This document shows positions 10,257 through 20,162 of a DNA stretch of 64,000 bases, in pieces. The notes below the pieces were generated by a model, which ran no database searches, was not told the origin of the DNA, and worked only from the letters and a program-made list of their open reading frames with translations. This DNA comes from Rhodoferax sp. (lineage in GTDB: Bacteria > Pseudomonadota > Gammaproteobacteria > Burkholderiales > Burkholderiaceae_C), in contig JACKLK010000001.1 of assembly GCA_024236015.1 (NCBI GenBank), forward strand, positions 744,001 through 808,000, given 5' to 3'. The position numbers and the translations under genes were made by a program. How positions within the stretch are numbered: the first letter of the stretch is position 1; the number at the start of each line of letters is the position of its first letter.

Positions 10257-11222
10257 ATGAGCGAAGCGGTGCGTCTGTATCAATACAGGAGTCTGTTGAA
10301 CGACCGCGTCGCCGTATCCGCAACCCAGCTGGCCCAGCGCCTGGAGATCTCGCCCGCCACCCTCAAGCGAGACCTCGCCAAGCTGCGCGACCAGCTGCAT
10401 GTGCCCATCCGCTACGACCGCGACCAGGGCGGCTACCTGCTGGACAAGGCATCGGGCAACGCCGAACTGCCGGGCCTGTGGTTCAACCAGGACGAGATCC
10501 TGGCGCTGGTGACCATCCAGCAACTGCTGACCCAGCTCGAACCCGGCCTGCTCGGCGACAAGCTGCGGCCCTTGCAGGACCGCCTGGGCGAACTGATGGA
10601 GAAACACGGCTTGACCAGCCGCGACATCGCCAAGCGCATCCGCATCGTGCACGCCGGCAAGCGCCGCGTGAAAGCCAAGGAGTTCGAAGCCGTGGCCGCC
10701 GCCACCGTGGCGCGCAAGCGCCTGAAGATCCACCACTACAACCGCCAGAGTGGCCAGACCGTGGAACGCGAAGTCTCGCCCCAGCGCCTGGTGCATTACC
10801 GCGACAACTGGTACCTGGACGCCTGGTGCCACCTGCGCGACGACCTGCGCAACTTCAGCATCGACGCGATCGCCAGGCTGGAAGTGCTCGACACCGCCGC
10901 CAAGGAAGTGTCAGCGCGCGGCATCGACGAGGCGCTGGGCGCGGGTTACGGCATTTTTGGCGGCACACCCAAGGCCTGGGCGGTGCTGAAGTTCACCAAG
11001 GAACGCGCGCGCTGGGTCGAGCGCGAAACCTGGCATGCGCAGCAGGAGTCGCGCACCGAGGCGGACGGGAGTTATGTGTTGTCGGTGCCTTATTCGGATG
11101 ACCGGGAGATATTGGGGGACATCATGCGGTTTGGGGCGGATGTGGAGGTGTTGCAGCCTTTGGGGCTGCGGGTGAAGGTGCAGAAGGGCTTCTTGGAGGC
11201 GGCGAGTAGGTATGTGAGCTGA
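10257..11222 (+). CDS. WYL-domain transcriptional regulator
   Basis: A 321-aa regulator. An N-terminal winged HTH spans residues 1-65 (TQLAQRLEISPATLKRDLAKL), the WYL domain lies around residues 140-210 (RDNWYLDAWCHLRDDLRNF) and a C-terminal WCX-like domain follows. WYL regulators bind nucleic acid or nucleotide ligands and frequently control CRISPR, BREX, CBASS and other defence loci. It has a clear ribosome-binding site (GGGAGG) behind an AT-rich promoter stretch (10190-10250) that stands out from the GC-rich host DNA. It lies 191 bases upstream of the five-gene DISARM-like operon on the same strand, so control of that operon is a reasonable inference. Its codon use is host-like for most of its length. 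Confidence 0.88.
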   Translation: MSEAVRLYQYRSLLNDRVAVSATQLAQRLEISPATLKRDLAKLRDQLHVPIRYDRDQGGYLLDKASGNAELPGLWFNQDEILALVTIQQLLTQLEPGLLGDKLRPLQDRLGELMEKHGLTSRDIAKRIRIVHAGKRRVKAKEFEAVAAATVARKRLKIHHYNRQSGQTVEREVSPQRLVHYRDNWYLDAWCHLRDDLRNFSIDAIARLEVLDTAAKEVSARGIDEALGAGYGIFGGTPKAWAVLKFTKERARWVERETWHAQQESRTEADGSYVLSVPYSDDREILGDIMRFGADVEVLQPLGLRVKVQKGFLEAASRYVS

Positions 11223-11349
11223 TCTACTGGATAGTTTGAAGCCGATGCGAGCCATAGCTCAATCTTCACTGCTCGCAAGAATCGATTTACCCGGACAGTT
11301 ACCCAGCCATTTCTACGGGTCCTTCAAGGCAATACCAAGGTTTGATAGT

Positions 11350-11381
11350 ACATGCGAGCACAGGTTGACACAGAACATGCG
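11350..11381 (+). promoter_or_regulatory. Candidate promoter and operator of the DISARM-like operon
   Basis: A perfect -35 box, TTGACA, lies at 11365-11370 and is flanked by direct repeats of ACATGCG at 11350-11356 and 11375-11381, start to start 25 bases apart. No clear -10 box is present: 17 bases downstream the sequence is near GTGATC. A regulator bound to the repeats would cover the -35 element, as expected for repression, perhaps by the WYL protein just upstream. The operon start codon is at 11414 with AAAGG about 9 bases ahead. Confidence 0.4.
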
Positions 11382-11413
11382 GACGCAGTGATCAGGAGCA
11401 AAGGCTTGGTCTG

Positions 11414-13159
11414 ATGGCGTCTGTTTCGAAGCTGTCCATCACGCGACGGGTTCGCGCACTTGGCCGCGTAGCCGAGAAGTGCGAATGTGATGCGTCGACA
11501 CTTGTCGGTACGGTGCTGCGGCTATGGTGCCGCAGAGCGTTCCCCGCGCTGCCAAAGCCCTCCCTCTCCTTTTCAAAGGAAGTCGCCTCTGCACCTGAGG
11601 TGTCTGCGTTTGTGGATGTTCTGTGCCAACTGAATTTTCTTGAGTCGACGTACTGGCTGAGCTCAGCGTACGCAATCCATTCCGATGAGAACTACCGGAA
11701 GAGTTTGGCCATGTTCTTCACCCCCGCTTCGTTGACCGAAGGACTGCTTAACGACCTTTCGCAGCAGGGTGTCGACTTTGGAAGCCAGTCCTTCATGGAC
11801 CCCGCCTGTGGCGGTGCAGCCTTCCTGACCCCCATCGCGCTGCGCATGCGAGCGACGCTCTCGTCGAAGGGGGCTGGTCCGCTGAAGGTGCTTAAGCACA
11901 TCGAGAGGCACCTCCATGGCTGCGACCTGGACAATACGCTGTGCAAGCTGTCCAAGCACTTCCTGTGCATGGCTCTGCACTCGGAAATACAGAAGACCGG
12001 CTACGTCCCCTCGTTCAACGTCTACAAGGCCAACTCCTTGACACACCTGGTCGCCAGGCTCGGTACGGTCGACGTCGTAGTCTGCAATCCACCGTACCGC
12101 AAGATGCGCGCCGTCGAGCTCGACTTGCTGCGTGACACGTATGCGGACGTCATTGCGGCACAACCTAATCTTTATTGCCTCTTCATTGCACTTTGCGTAC
12201 GCCTGCTCCGTGTCGGCGGACGTGCCGCTCTGGTCACGCCGACCAGTTTCCTGTCCGGGCAGTACTTTGGCCGGCTGCGCAGATTCCTCGTCCGCAATAC
12301 CGACGTCGAGCACATAGGCATGGTCAGCGACCGACAGGGTGTGTTCATCGACGTCGAGCAAGAGACGGCCCTGACGGTGCTTCGCCGCCGCACCGAAGAG
12401 GACCGCACGCAAGTGCGAGCCAACGTTTCTGTAGTCTCAGGCGCCGGCCAGTACACGAGCGTCGGCGAATGCATGTTGCCCAGCGCAGGCACCGTGTGGC
12501 CCATTCCCCGCTCCGTGGACGATGTAGCGCTACTCAACAAGGCCTCGTTGTCCAGGTTCCGCCTTTCTGACTACGGCTACCGTGTGCGCATTGGGGCCTA
12601 CGTCTGGAATCGGGACAAGCGGCCCAAGTTCGAGTCCCTGCAGGACGCAAGACGGGTCAAGGCGCACACAGCGATGCCGCTCATGTGGTCCCGGGACATC
12701 GTCTCCGGTGGCATCGTTCGGCTAGAGGATACATCGGCCTATGACGGAGAGCATCGCTTCGTCGACCTGGGCGACAAGGAGCACTCGTCTGTTGTTGCAT
12801 CGCCGTGCGTGGTGATGCAGCGAGTGACGTCCAACGACCAGCCGCGACGTCTTGTAGCTGCAGCGGTGTCGCCCGGCGTCTTCGAGACATATGGAGGATT
12901 CGTTGGCGAGAACCACATCGTCATCATAGAGGCGGTCTGCGACAAGCCGACTTTGCCACCTACCAAGCTGGCTAAGCTCCTGAGCGCACACGCCGTCGAC
13001 CGCTACTTCCGGTGCATTTCGGGCAGCACCAACGTCTCAGCATTCGAGCTCAATCAGCTCGCGCTTCCCGCCCCGCAGGCACTTAGGGAGGGTCTCGCCA
13101 ATGGCGGGTCCATGGAGGAAGCAGTGCGGCTCGCGTTCGGACTCGTTTCCGAGGGATGA
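11414..13159 (+). CDS. Eco57I-like N6-adenine DNA methyltransferase (DISARM-associated)
   Basis: A 581-aa gamma-type amino-methyltransferase. An N-terminal helical part is followed by FFTPASLTEGLL (motif X), DPACGGAAFL at residues 129-138 (SAM-binding motif I) and NPPY at 225-228 (catalytic motif IV), then a C-terminal half that looks like a target-recognition region. It should methylate adenine in a specific site and so mark host DNA as self. No nuclease motif is evident in it. It is the first gene of the operon and lies 33 bases before the 914-aa gene. Class 1 DISARM uses an adenine methylase (DrmMI), but those are usually much larger, so this is a compact alternative. GC and codon use are lower than in flanking genes, suggesting horizontal transfer. 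Confidence 0.85.
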   Translation: MASVSKLSITRRVRALGRVAEKCECDASTLVGTVLRLWCRRAFPALPKPSLSFSKEVASAPEVSAFVDVLCQLNFLESTYWLSSAYAIHSDENYRKSLAMFFTPASLTEGLLNDLSQQGVDFGSQSFMDPACGGAAFLTPIALRMRATLSSKGAGPLKVLKHIERHLHGCDLDNTLCKLSKHFLCMALHSEIQKTGYVPSFNVYKANSLTHLVARLGTVDVVVCNPPYRKMRAVELDLLRDTYADVIAAQPNLYCLFIALCVRLLRVGGRAALVTPTSFLSGQYFGRLRRFLVRNTDVEHIGMVSDRQGVFIDVEQETALTVLRRRTEEDRTQVRANVSVVSGAGQYTSVGECMLPSAGTVWPIPRSVDDVALLNKASLSRFRLSDYGYRVRIGAYVWNRDKRPKFESLQDARRVKAHTAMPLMWSRDIVSGGIVRLEDTSAYDGEHRFVDLGDKEHSSVVASPCVVMQRVTSNDQPRRLVAAAVSPGVFETYGGFVGENHIVIIEAVCDKPTLPPTKLAKLLSAHAVDRYFRCISGSTNVSAFELNQLALPAPQALREGLANGGSMEEAVRLAFGLVSEG

Positions 13160-13192
13160 CTAGACAAGGCTAACGATAGTTCGGACTTTGCA

Positions 13193-15937
13193 ATGCCTCA
13201 ATTCAAATCACTAGCCGACCGCCAGGCAGACCAAGCGAAAGCCCGCGAGAAGCAAGCCGAACGGGCACGTAAGTACGCGATGAAGCCCGTCGGCGGGAAG
13301 CAGCCACCAACCAGGTCGCGAGTGATGCCGCTTCCCTCTCCTCCGCCGTCGGCCCCGGCTCGTCCAAATCGGCCCTGGGCAGAGGTTCGCGCAGGCAATG
13401 CCGGCCTGACTTATCAGTCGCGGACAGCCAACGAGACCGTGGCTGAGCAGCCCTGGGCCAAGGGGCTCGTTTGCACGGTGCTCGCGGCAGCCGACCAAGG
13501 CGGGGTGACACTGTGCCTGGTCTGGCCGGCGAAGGTGTCTGCCCTGCCGTTGTTGCACGCGCTGGCCAACGTCGAGCGCGTTTTCGCCAGGGATCTGCGT
13601 GGTGTTCGCACCTTGCTCTATCCGGGCACGCATGCCTGCCGTGCGCCGCTCCATAGCGTGCTTGCCAATCGTGAAGCGTTGAGCGCTTTTTATCGGACAT
13701 TGTGGGTGCAGAAGCCGAGCGGCGCGTTGGAGGCGGAAGCATTCACGTCCTCACCGGCATTCCTTGGCGCTTTGTGGGCGCTGAACGACTTGACCCAGCA
13801 CACGCCTGACGCCCCAAGCCCTTCCCTCGCGGAGCTCGTTCCGACGTTCGTCTTCGACCCTGCCGAGCGTGCCTGGGCGACGACGGCATCCAACCCGCTC
13901 GAACGTACCCTCGCGAAGGTCGAGCGCCTGGCGCTTCGGCGCGACCTTCGCCAGAGGGTGAATCTCGAGTGGGACAGCCCCAACAAGGCACCCTGTGCCC
14001 TCATGGTGATGCACCATACGGCGAGGAAGGAGTCGTGGCGTGCGGCCTTGGCTGACCAGGCCTTGAAAGGCCTGGGCCGCCCGGAGGTCTTACTGCTGGA
14101 TGCGACGGACGCCGCGATGAAAACAAACTATGCCGCGGTCAATCGAATCCCCGATTTCCTGTCGTTTGCACGAGAGAACGGGTTCTCTGACACCGGGCGT
14201 GTTATCGTGACCGACGATCCGAAGACCTTCTTCATCTTGCGGGCGCAACTTCGCGACGCCGGGGGCATGTTCAACACGAAGGTCTGGGCCGCCGAATCAG
14301 AGGAGGCATTGTTCTCAGCGCACCCGGTCGCTGACGACTGGCAGCCTGCTCAACGCAGCAACTCAAACTTCAGCGTGAGCATCGTCGACCGGGACGCATC
14401 CCAGCTTGCACTGGCATTCCAACGCCTGACCGCTTCGGCAGGCAACGAGGAGAGCCAGGCCTATCAGGCGCTGCTCGAGGCCTGCATGTACGTCCTGCGG
14501 CTATCGAACATGCCGGCCGGATACACCGACCTGACAGCGGCTTCGGCGGAGGCCGGCGAAGTAGATTACGGCAGCCAGCAGAACGCCTGGGCGCCCGTGA
14601 AGCTCCGGCTCGCCTCAGCGCTCGACTCCGGCGCATTGAATTCAGTGCGCGAGTCAGTTGAACGCGCCATTGCACGGGCTGAGAAGCTCGTAGACGATTG
14701 GAATGACGCCACGCCGATGGCGTCTCGGATGCTGGCGGAAGTCCGCAAGCACGCCATTGCTGGCCGACAGGGCATCTCCCTGGTACTCCCTAGTAACCGG
14801 TATGTGCTGCTGGCGCATCGCTTCTTGCAGCGGAAGCTGGGCGCGGAATGGGCCGCCGCCGAAGGACGTATCGAATGGCACACGCTGTCTGCGGTGGGAA
14901 AGACACTCACAGGTAACCGCAAAGGCAAGCACTTCACGTTCGTCGGCATCAACCCCGACGTACTTCGCATTCTGGTGACCCATCCGGAGGTGCCGCACGG
15001 CACGGCGGTGATGGTGGCCTATCGTCAGGCCGAATCCATGCTCACGACGCTAACCAGCATGAAGGAGGTGGATGCTTTCAAGGCCTACCGTGGGCGTATT
15101 GGCCTGCTGGCCCAGGAACTGGAGCGACGCCTGGCGGACGTGCCGAACCCACTGGTCATCGGCAGGCTGCGAGAGATGCCCCTCACGTTCAAGTTCGATG
15201 ACAACATCCACAATGGCCAGGGCGGTGAGCAGGCCTACTACAAGTTTGAACTGGAGGGGGGGGGCCGTGCGTCTGCGTCTGGCTGGGTCTATCGCCACGT
15301 GCCCGATGAGGACCCTCCCTTCCGGCGGGCGACCGCGAGCGCCATCCAGCCCGGCGACTTCATCTTCGATATGAGCGACGAGCTGCGGGCCAAGCTGGAG
15401 TCGTCACTGCAGCTGAATGGCGAAGGTGTGAGCTCCGTGGTGGACCCTGTGCGTATGCTGCTCAAGCTCTACCACGACGATGTTCAGCGACGCTGCACGT
15501 TGATGTTCAAGTCCACCAAGCGGTCGGCGCTGGCTCGCGAGATTCACGCCAAGATGGTCGAGCTGGACCCGAAGGCAGCGGATTGCCGGCCGGGCCGTGT
15601 GTATTACTGGCTGGATCTGCAGGCAAAGGACGACACACGGCCCCACGCCTCCAAGGATTCCAAGTACTTCAAGGTCTTCTGCAAGGCCTTGGGCTTCAGC
15701 GACGAGGCGGCAGAGCTGCACTGGGGCTTCGTGCGCAATGCGCGGCGTCTGAATCAGTATTTGGGGCGAGAGCTGGTCGCTCGGTACGCCGAGGTACTTT
15801 TCCAGCCCGAGAGCGCCGCGGCTTATCGCAAGGTGCCCGATGTCGTCATCCGGCAACTGCAACAAGATGCGTTGCGCTGCGTTTATCGCGTCGAACACGT
15901 CGTACCGCCGCCAGCGCGTGTGACAACAAGCAAGTAG
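13193..15937 (+). CDS. Large DISARM-associated protein of unknown function, possibly DrmE-like
   Basis: A 914-aa cytosolic protein I do not recognise by a diagnostic motif. Residues 1-70 are basic, coiled and proline-rich. The middle looks like a degenerate superfamily 2 helicase: alternating hydrophobic strands and helices, LLLDATDA near residue 300 in the place of a Walker B, and a second domain with GISLVLPSNRYVLLAHRFL near residue 530. No Walker A or DEAD/DEAH box is present. The C-terminal 150 residues (PGRVYYWLDLQ onward) form a separate domain. It ends 10 bases before drmA and is surely co-transcribed with it. Position, size and an inactive-helicase look make a DrmE-type subunit the best guess. 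It is not DrmD, which is an active SNF2-like ATPase. Confidence 0.55.
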   Translation: MPQFKSLADRQADQAKAREKQAERARKYAMKPVGGKQPPTRSRVMPLPSPPPSAPARPNRPWAEVRAGNAGLTYQSRTANETVAEQPWAKGLVCTVLAAADQGGVTLCLVWPAKVSALPLLHALANVERVFARDLRGVRTLLYPGTHACRAPLHSVLANREALSAFYRTLWVQKPSGALEAEAFTSSPAFLGALWALNDLTQHTPDAPSPSLAELVPTFVFDPAERAWATTASNPLERTLAKVERLALRRDLRQRVNLEWDSPNKAPCALMVMHHTARKESWRAALADQALKGLGRPEVLLLDATDAAMKTNYAAVNRIPDFLSFARENGFSDTGRVIVTDDPKTFFILRAQLRDAGGMFNTKVWAAESEEALFSAHPVADDWQPAQRSNSNFSVSIVDRDASQLALAFQRLTASAGNEESQAYQALLEACMYVLRLSNMPAGYTDLTAASAEAGEVDYGSQQNAWAPVKLRLASALDSGALNSVRESVERAIARAEKLVDDWNDATPMASRMLAEVRKHAIAGRQGISLVLPSNRYVLLAHRFLQRKLGAEWAAAEGRIEWHTLSAVGKTLTGNRKGKHFTFVGINPDVLRILVTHPEVPHGTAVMVAYRQAESMLTTLTSMKEVDAFKAYRGRIGLLAQELERRLADVPNPLVIGRLREMPLTFKFDDNIHNGQGGEQAYYKFELEGGGRASASGWVYRHVPDEDPPFRRATASAIQPGDFIFDMSDELRAKLESSLQLNGEGVSSVVDPVRMLLKLYHDDVQRRCTLMFKSTKRSALAREIHAKMVELDPKAADCRPGRVYYWLDLQAKDDTRPHASKDSKYFKVFCKALGFSDEAAELHWGFVRNARRLNQYLGRELVARYAEVLFQPESAAAYRKVPDVVIRQLQQDALRCVYRVEHVVPPPARVTTSK

Positions 15938-15947
15938 GGAGAGACAA

Positions 15948-18900
15948 GTGCCCATCCTCAGTAAGAACCCCCGCGACATCCATCCGGCCTACAAAGAGGC
16001 TATCGTCGACAGCCTACTCAATGGACTGTCGGCGCGGCTCGCCGGCCGAGGTGACTTCTACAGGGTTATCTACGGGGCCAAGCCAAGCGCCGCATTGATG
16101 TCGGAGTTCATCGTGCCGATGCCGCCAGAGGAGCGTGGCGGCGACGAGGAGGCGGACCCAATCCGCATCAGCGCGCACGGCATGGACTTCCAAATTCGCT
16201 CGGCTGCTGCGGGAACCACGCTAGGCGTGTCGCTGACTGGCGCCGCATACGTCCGCATTCTGCCGACCGAGGACGAAGTGAAGTTCGGCGGACGACTGGA
16301 GGCAACATTTCCCCTAACACGGGAGGCCCGCGCTGACATCCGGAGCAAGGTCAAGGACGCGCTGGGGAAGCTCGTCGCCGCACTGCCGGGTGGCAAGACG
16401 CACCCGGAGTGGGCAGCGCGAAGCTACGACGCCCGCAAGGCTGTCTACGAGTCGATTGGGCTGCCCTTCGACAACCGACTCGACCGTGCACCAGCCGAGG
16501 GAGACGAGGAAGCTGAAGTCGCCGAAGGTGAGAGTGGCGAAGGTGGCGAGGAAGGCGCGGCACGCCCGGTTCAAGAGGTCGTCGCGGGCGTGACGACTCC
16601 TGACCACCTGGCCGACGACATTCCTCCCCCTCCGAAGTGGCTCCGGCTCCAGCTCGCACTGCCTGCATTCGAGTTCACCCCGGCGACAGCCGAGGCCGAC
16701 GCGAAGAAGGCGACTGCTGCCCTGAATGAAGCCATCGCCAAGCAGCTCGCCGACTGGGCAGCGAGTTCCGATCCGGAAACAGGTGGCAAGTTGTGGGGAT
16801 ACCGGCGGACGCGAGTGCGGCCGTCCGACGTGCGCAACTGGAAGGGCTTCTTGGAGCGCGTTCGAAACTCGAGCCTGGCGGTCATCGTGCCCCAGATTGA
16901 GCTGCGTTGGGTTGTCCAGGCGGTGCCAGACCCGGTCGATGTAAATCGCATGACCGTCCACGTGGCGCTGGAGAACTGGACCGCTCCGCTCACCAAAGCA
17001 AACTTCAAGGAGCTGGAGGCATCGCTCTTCCAGCTGTCGATGACTACTACCGTGCCGGCCGCGGACCACCAGTTCCTGAGTTTGGACCGCGTCAAACCGT
17101 CCTATCGGTACAACCGGTACCTCAAGTACCCGGCCCTGGGGTTCAATGGTGGTATCACGCTGACGGTCGAAGACGCGCTGCATCGCCTGACCACAACGTG
17201 GGCTCCGCGCTACGTACTGCCTCGAATCATTCCGACCGATGGCGCGGTTGAGTGCAACATCGGCAAGCTGTCGCAGCCGGACTGCCTCACTGGCCTCAAG
17301 CCACTTATCACAGCCTATGAGGAATGGTTGACCAAGGTCGAGAAGCATCCGGTGGACCAGGGTTTGGACGGGCAGAACGCCGCAGAGCAACTGGCGGCCG
17401 AGAAGGAGAAGCTGCACCTGGACGTCGCCGCCTGGCGCCGAGAGTTGGGCGCCATCCGCTGTGGCCTGGATATCCTCGAGAAGTCCCGCGCAAGCTGGAG
17501 CGGGCCTGGCGTTCAGAAATCCCCGCTCGGCATCCCGTTCGAAGCGTGGGTTTCGATGAACACCGCTATGGCCAAGGTGGCGGCGTCGAAGGGCTATGAC
17601 GAGTGGCGTCTGTTCCAGCTCGCCTTCATCCTTGCGTCCATACCTGCTTTCGCGACGCGCATTCCGGAGTTCCATAGCTACTACACGCCCGAGGTCGCGA
17701 AGCACGCCAACGCCGTGACGCTGCTGTACTTCTCGACCGGCGGCGGCAAGTCAGAGGCGTTTCTGGGCCTATTGGCATTTGTGCTCTTCCTCGACCGTCT
17801 GCGGGGAAAGCACCGAGGCGTGTCGGCCCTGATGCGCTATCCGTTGCGCCTGCTCACCCTGCAGCAAGCGCGCCGCACCTTCGCGACGATGGGCGCAGCC
17901 GAGGAGGTCCGACACACGCGCGGGCATCCCGGGGAGCCGTTCTCGCTCGGGTTCTGGGTGGGCGGCAGCAACACGCCAAACTGGCATTCCGAGGACGGCT
18001 ACACCGAAGTACCCAGCGATGATGAAGTCGCCCCGAGTGCAGAGGCCATGCACCAAGTCGTCCAGCCTTACAAGAGCGCGCGCGAGCGCTGGCTGAAGCT
18101 GTCCTCGTGCCCGTTTTGTGGGAACAAGGACGGTAGCCTCTTGGCACTACGCCGTCAATCGGGGACGGGTGCAAACGCAATGGGGCACTACTGCACGGCC
18201 TCGAAGGACAAATGCTCCTGGAACGCCCGATTCGCCCAGCCCAAGCCGCTGCCCTTCTACATCGTCGACGAGGACATATACGACCTGGCGCCATCCGTCC
18301 TCCTTGGCACGGTCGACAAGCTCGCAGCCATCGGTCAGTCGCAGGGCACCATCCGCAAGTTCTTCGGGATGTTCGGCTTTGCTCCGCTGGTCGAGACTGG
18401 CAGTGAGCGCCTGTACGTACCGATGAAGCCAAAGGACTGGGATGGTCACCCGGGCGCTGGCACGCGCGCGTTGTTCCCCTCGTTCGCTTCAGGCGAGAAG
18501 AGGTTCTTCGACCCGTTTCCGGCACTGCTGATTCAGGACGAGGCCCACCTTCTGGAAGAGTCCCTAGGGACGTTCTCGGGTCTGTTCGAGTCTGCACTGG
18601 AAGCGGCGCTCGACCAACTCTCACCGCTGTTGATGGGCCATCTCTCGTACGAGCCCGAGTCGACGGTCCGGCGAAAAATCAAGGTCATTGCCGCGTCAGC
18701 AACGGTCAGCGAACCGCAGCGGCAGATGCGCAACTTGTACCAACGCGACAACACGGTCCAGTTTCCGTATCCTGGACCCGCCCTCTACGACTCGTTTTAC
18801 GCAACGCCCCTCCAGCCCGACGCCACGTGTGATGACGCCGAGCGCGCGGCCATTCCTGCGGGCGACGTGGAGCCGCGCAGCCACTGGGCGCGCGTTTACG

Positions 18901-20150
18901 CCTCGGTCCTTACCAACGGGCACCGCCATACTGTGGCCATGGCCTCAGTGCTGGGCCACTACCATTTGATGCTAACTGGCCTGTATGAGCGCCTGCGCAG
19001 CGAGGACCCGACCAAGGAGCAGGCAGCCCGCACTGAGCTGATTCGATGGGTATCTCCTGGACCTCTACATGCCCAGTTCGTTCGGCTCCTGGCAGGCGCG
19101 GATGCCGCCACATTGCTGACGTTGGTGGACCTGCACCGCATTGCCCTGACCTACGTCACCAACAAGAAAGGTGGTGACCAGGTCATCGACACCGAAAAGG
19201 TTCAGTTCGAAAAGCTCCATCAGGTCGAGGGTTACGCCGACCAAGCTCTGAGTTCGGAACTCATCTCCGGGGCGGTTTCTGCCGCAGATATACAGGATAT
19301 TGTCCGGCGGGCGGAGACCCGCGTTGGCGTCAACAAGCCGTTCCCGGAACTCAATGACACCCTGCGGTCGGTCATTGCCACCTCTGCCATCTCGCACGGC
19401 GTCGACGTGGAAGAATTCAATGCGATGTTCTTCGCGGGCATCCCTTCAGACATCGCGGAGTACATCCAGGCGTCGTCACGCGTCGGCCGCACGCATGTTG
19501 GCTTCTCGCTGCTTGTGCCTGTGCCGCAGCGCTATCGCGACCGGTTCGTGCTAGAGATTCACGATATCTTCCACCGGTTCCTGGAGCGCATGATTCTGCC
19601 GGCGGCCGTGGACCGCTGGGCCGAGAAGGCGCTGGTGCGGGTGATGCCGAGCTTTTTCCAGGAGTATGTCTGTGGGATGAACGCCATCGAGCGCCTGTGC
19701 GCGGCGGATGACGACAAGAAGCGCAACAGCCCCACCTTCGCCATGGCGCCCGACGTGCGTGACTTCCTGGCCGTCCCAGCCAACATGAAGGCCACAGAGG
19801 CATTTATGGAGAAATCGCTCGGGTTGTCCTTTTCGCCGTCGCCTGAAGGGAAGAATTACTACCGCTCGCTGCTAAAGAGCCAGCTCACGCACTACCAGCA
19901 GGACCTGGGTGTCGACCGCCTGGTAAACAGTACTCGCCTGGTTCAGTTCTTTGCTGCGCGCAACAGCCTCCTGCGACCGATGACATCGCTGCGCGACGTA
20001 GACCAGCCTGGCCTTATCCACGAGTCGAGTGCTGACGCAGCATACAAGCGCGTGGCAGACGGGATGACAGCGCGGGCGATGACCTTCATTCGCCGAGGCT
20101 CCGGCGCCGACATCGATTCGACCGATAGCGCGACCGAAGCACGGAGCTGA
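15948..20150 (+). CDS. drmA: DISARM helicase DrmA
   Basis: A 1400-aa DEAH-type superfamily 2 helicase. After about 560 residues of N-terminal domain come LYFSTGGGKSEAF (Walker A, about residue 597), a four-cysteine zinc module (CPFCG with two later cysteines, about residues 720-756), LIQDEAHLLEE (DEAH box, about residue 865), SAISHGVDVEEFN, and QASSRVGRTHVG (motif VI arginines, about residue 1175). This layout, including the large N-terminal region and zinc insertion, is that of DrmA, which loads with DrmB on DNA in the DISARM phage-restriction system. Translation starts at GTG 15948 behind AGGGAGAG. The order drmA-drmB-drmC is the conserved DISARM core. Confidence 0.92.
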   Translation: MPILSKNPRDIHPAYKEAIVDSLLNGLSARLAGRGDFYRVIYGAKPSAALMSEFIVPMPPEERGGDEEADPIRISAHGMDFQIRSAAAGTTLGVSLTGAAYVRILPTEDEVKFGGRLEATFPLTREARADIRSKVKDALGKLVAALPGGKTHPEWAARSYDARKAVYESIGLPFDNRLDRAPAEGDEEAEVAEGESGEGGEEGAARPVQEVVAGVTTPDHLADDIPPPPKWLRLQLALPAFEFTPATAEADAKKATAALNEAIAKQLADWAASSDPETGGKLWGYRRTRVRPSDVRNWKGFLERVRNSSLAVIVPQIELRWVVQAVPDPVDVNRMTVHVALENWTAPLTKANFKELEASLFQLSMTTTVPAADHQFLSLDRVKPSYRYNRYLKYPALGFNGGITLTVEDALHRLTTTWAPRYVLPRIIPTDGAVECNIGKLSQPDCLTGLKPLITAYEEWLTKVEKHPVDQGLDGQNAAEQLAAEKEKLHLDVAAWRRELGAIRCGLDILEKSRASWSGPGVQKSPLGIPFEAWVSMNTAMAKVAASKGYDEWRLFQLAFILASIPAFATRIPEFHSYYTPEVAKHANAVTLLYFSTGGGKSEAFLGLLAFVLFLDRLRGKHRGVSALMRYPLRLLTLQQARRTFATMGAAEEVRHTRGHPGEPFSLGFWVGGSNTPNWHSEDGYTEVPSDDEVAPSAEAMHQVVQPYKSARERWLKLSSCPFCGNKDGSLLALRRQSGTGANAMGHYCTASKDKCSWNARFAQPKPLPFYIVDEDIYDLAPSVLLGTVDKLAAIGQSQGTIRKFFGMFGFAPLVETGSERLYVPMKPKDWDGHPGAGTRALFPSFASGEKRFFDPFPALLIQDEAHLLEESLGTFSGLFESALEAALDQLSPLLMGHLSYEPESTVRRKIKVIAASATVSEPQRQMRNLYQRDNTVQFPYPGPALYDSFYATPLQPDATCDDAERAAIPAGDVEPRSHWARVYASVLTNGHRHTVAMASVLGHYHLMLTGLYERLRSEDPTKEQAARTELIRWVSPGPLHAQFVRLLAGADAATLLTLVDLHRIALTYVTNKKGGDQVIDTEKVQFEKLHQVEGYADQALSSELISGAVSAADIQDIVRRAETRVGVNKPFPELNDTLRSVIATSAISHGVDVEEFNAMFFAGIPSDIAEYIQASSRVGRTHVGFSLLVPVPQRYRDRFVLEIHDIFHRFLERMILPAAVDRWAEKALVRVMPSFFQEYVCGMNAIERLCAADDDKKRNSPTFAMAPDVRDFLAVPANMKATEAFMEKSLGLSFSPSPEGKNYYRSLLKSQLTHYQQDLGVDRLVNSTRLVQFFAARNSLLRPMTSLRDVDQPGLIHESSADAAYKRVADGMTARAMTFIRRGSGADIDSTDSATEARS

Positions 20151-20162
20151 CGGAGAAACAAG

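Noticed and set aside
13193..15937. Assignment of the 914-aa protein as DrmD
   Set aside because: DrmD is an SNF2-like ATPase and should show a Walker A and a DEAD/DEAH-type box. GKT near residue 568 lacks the preceding glycine loop and lies in the wrong part of the protein.
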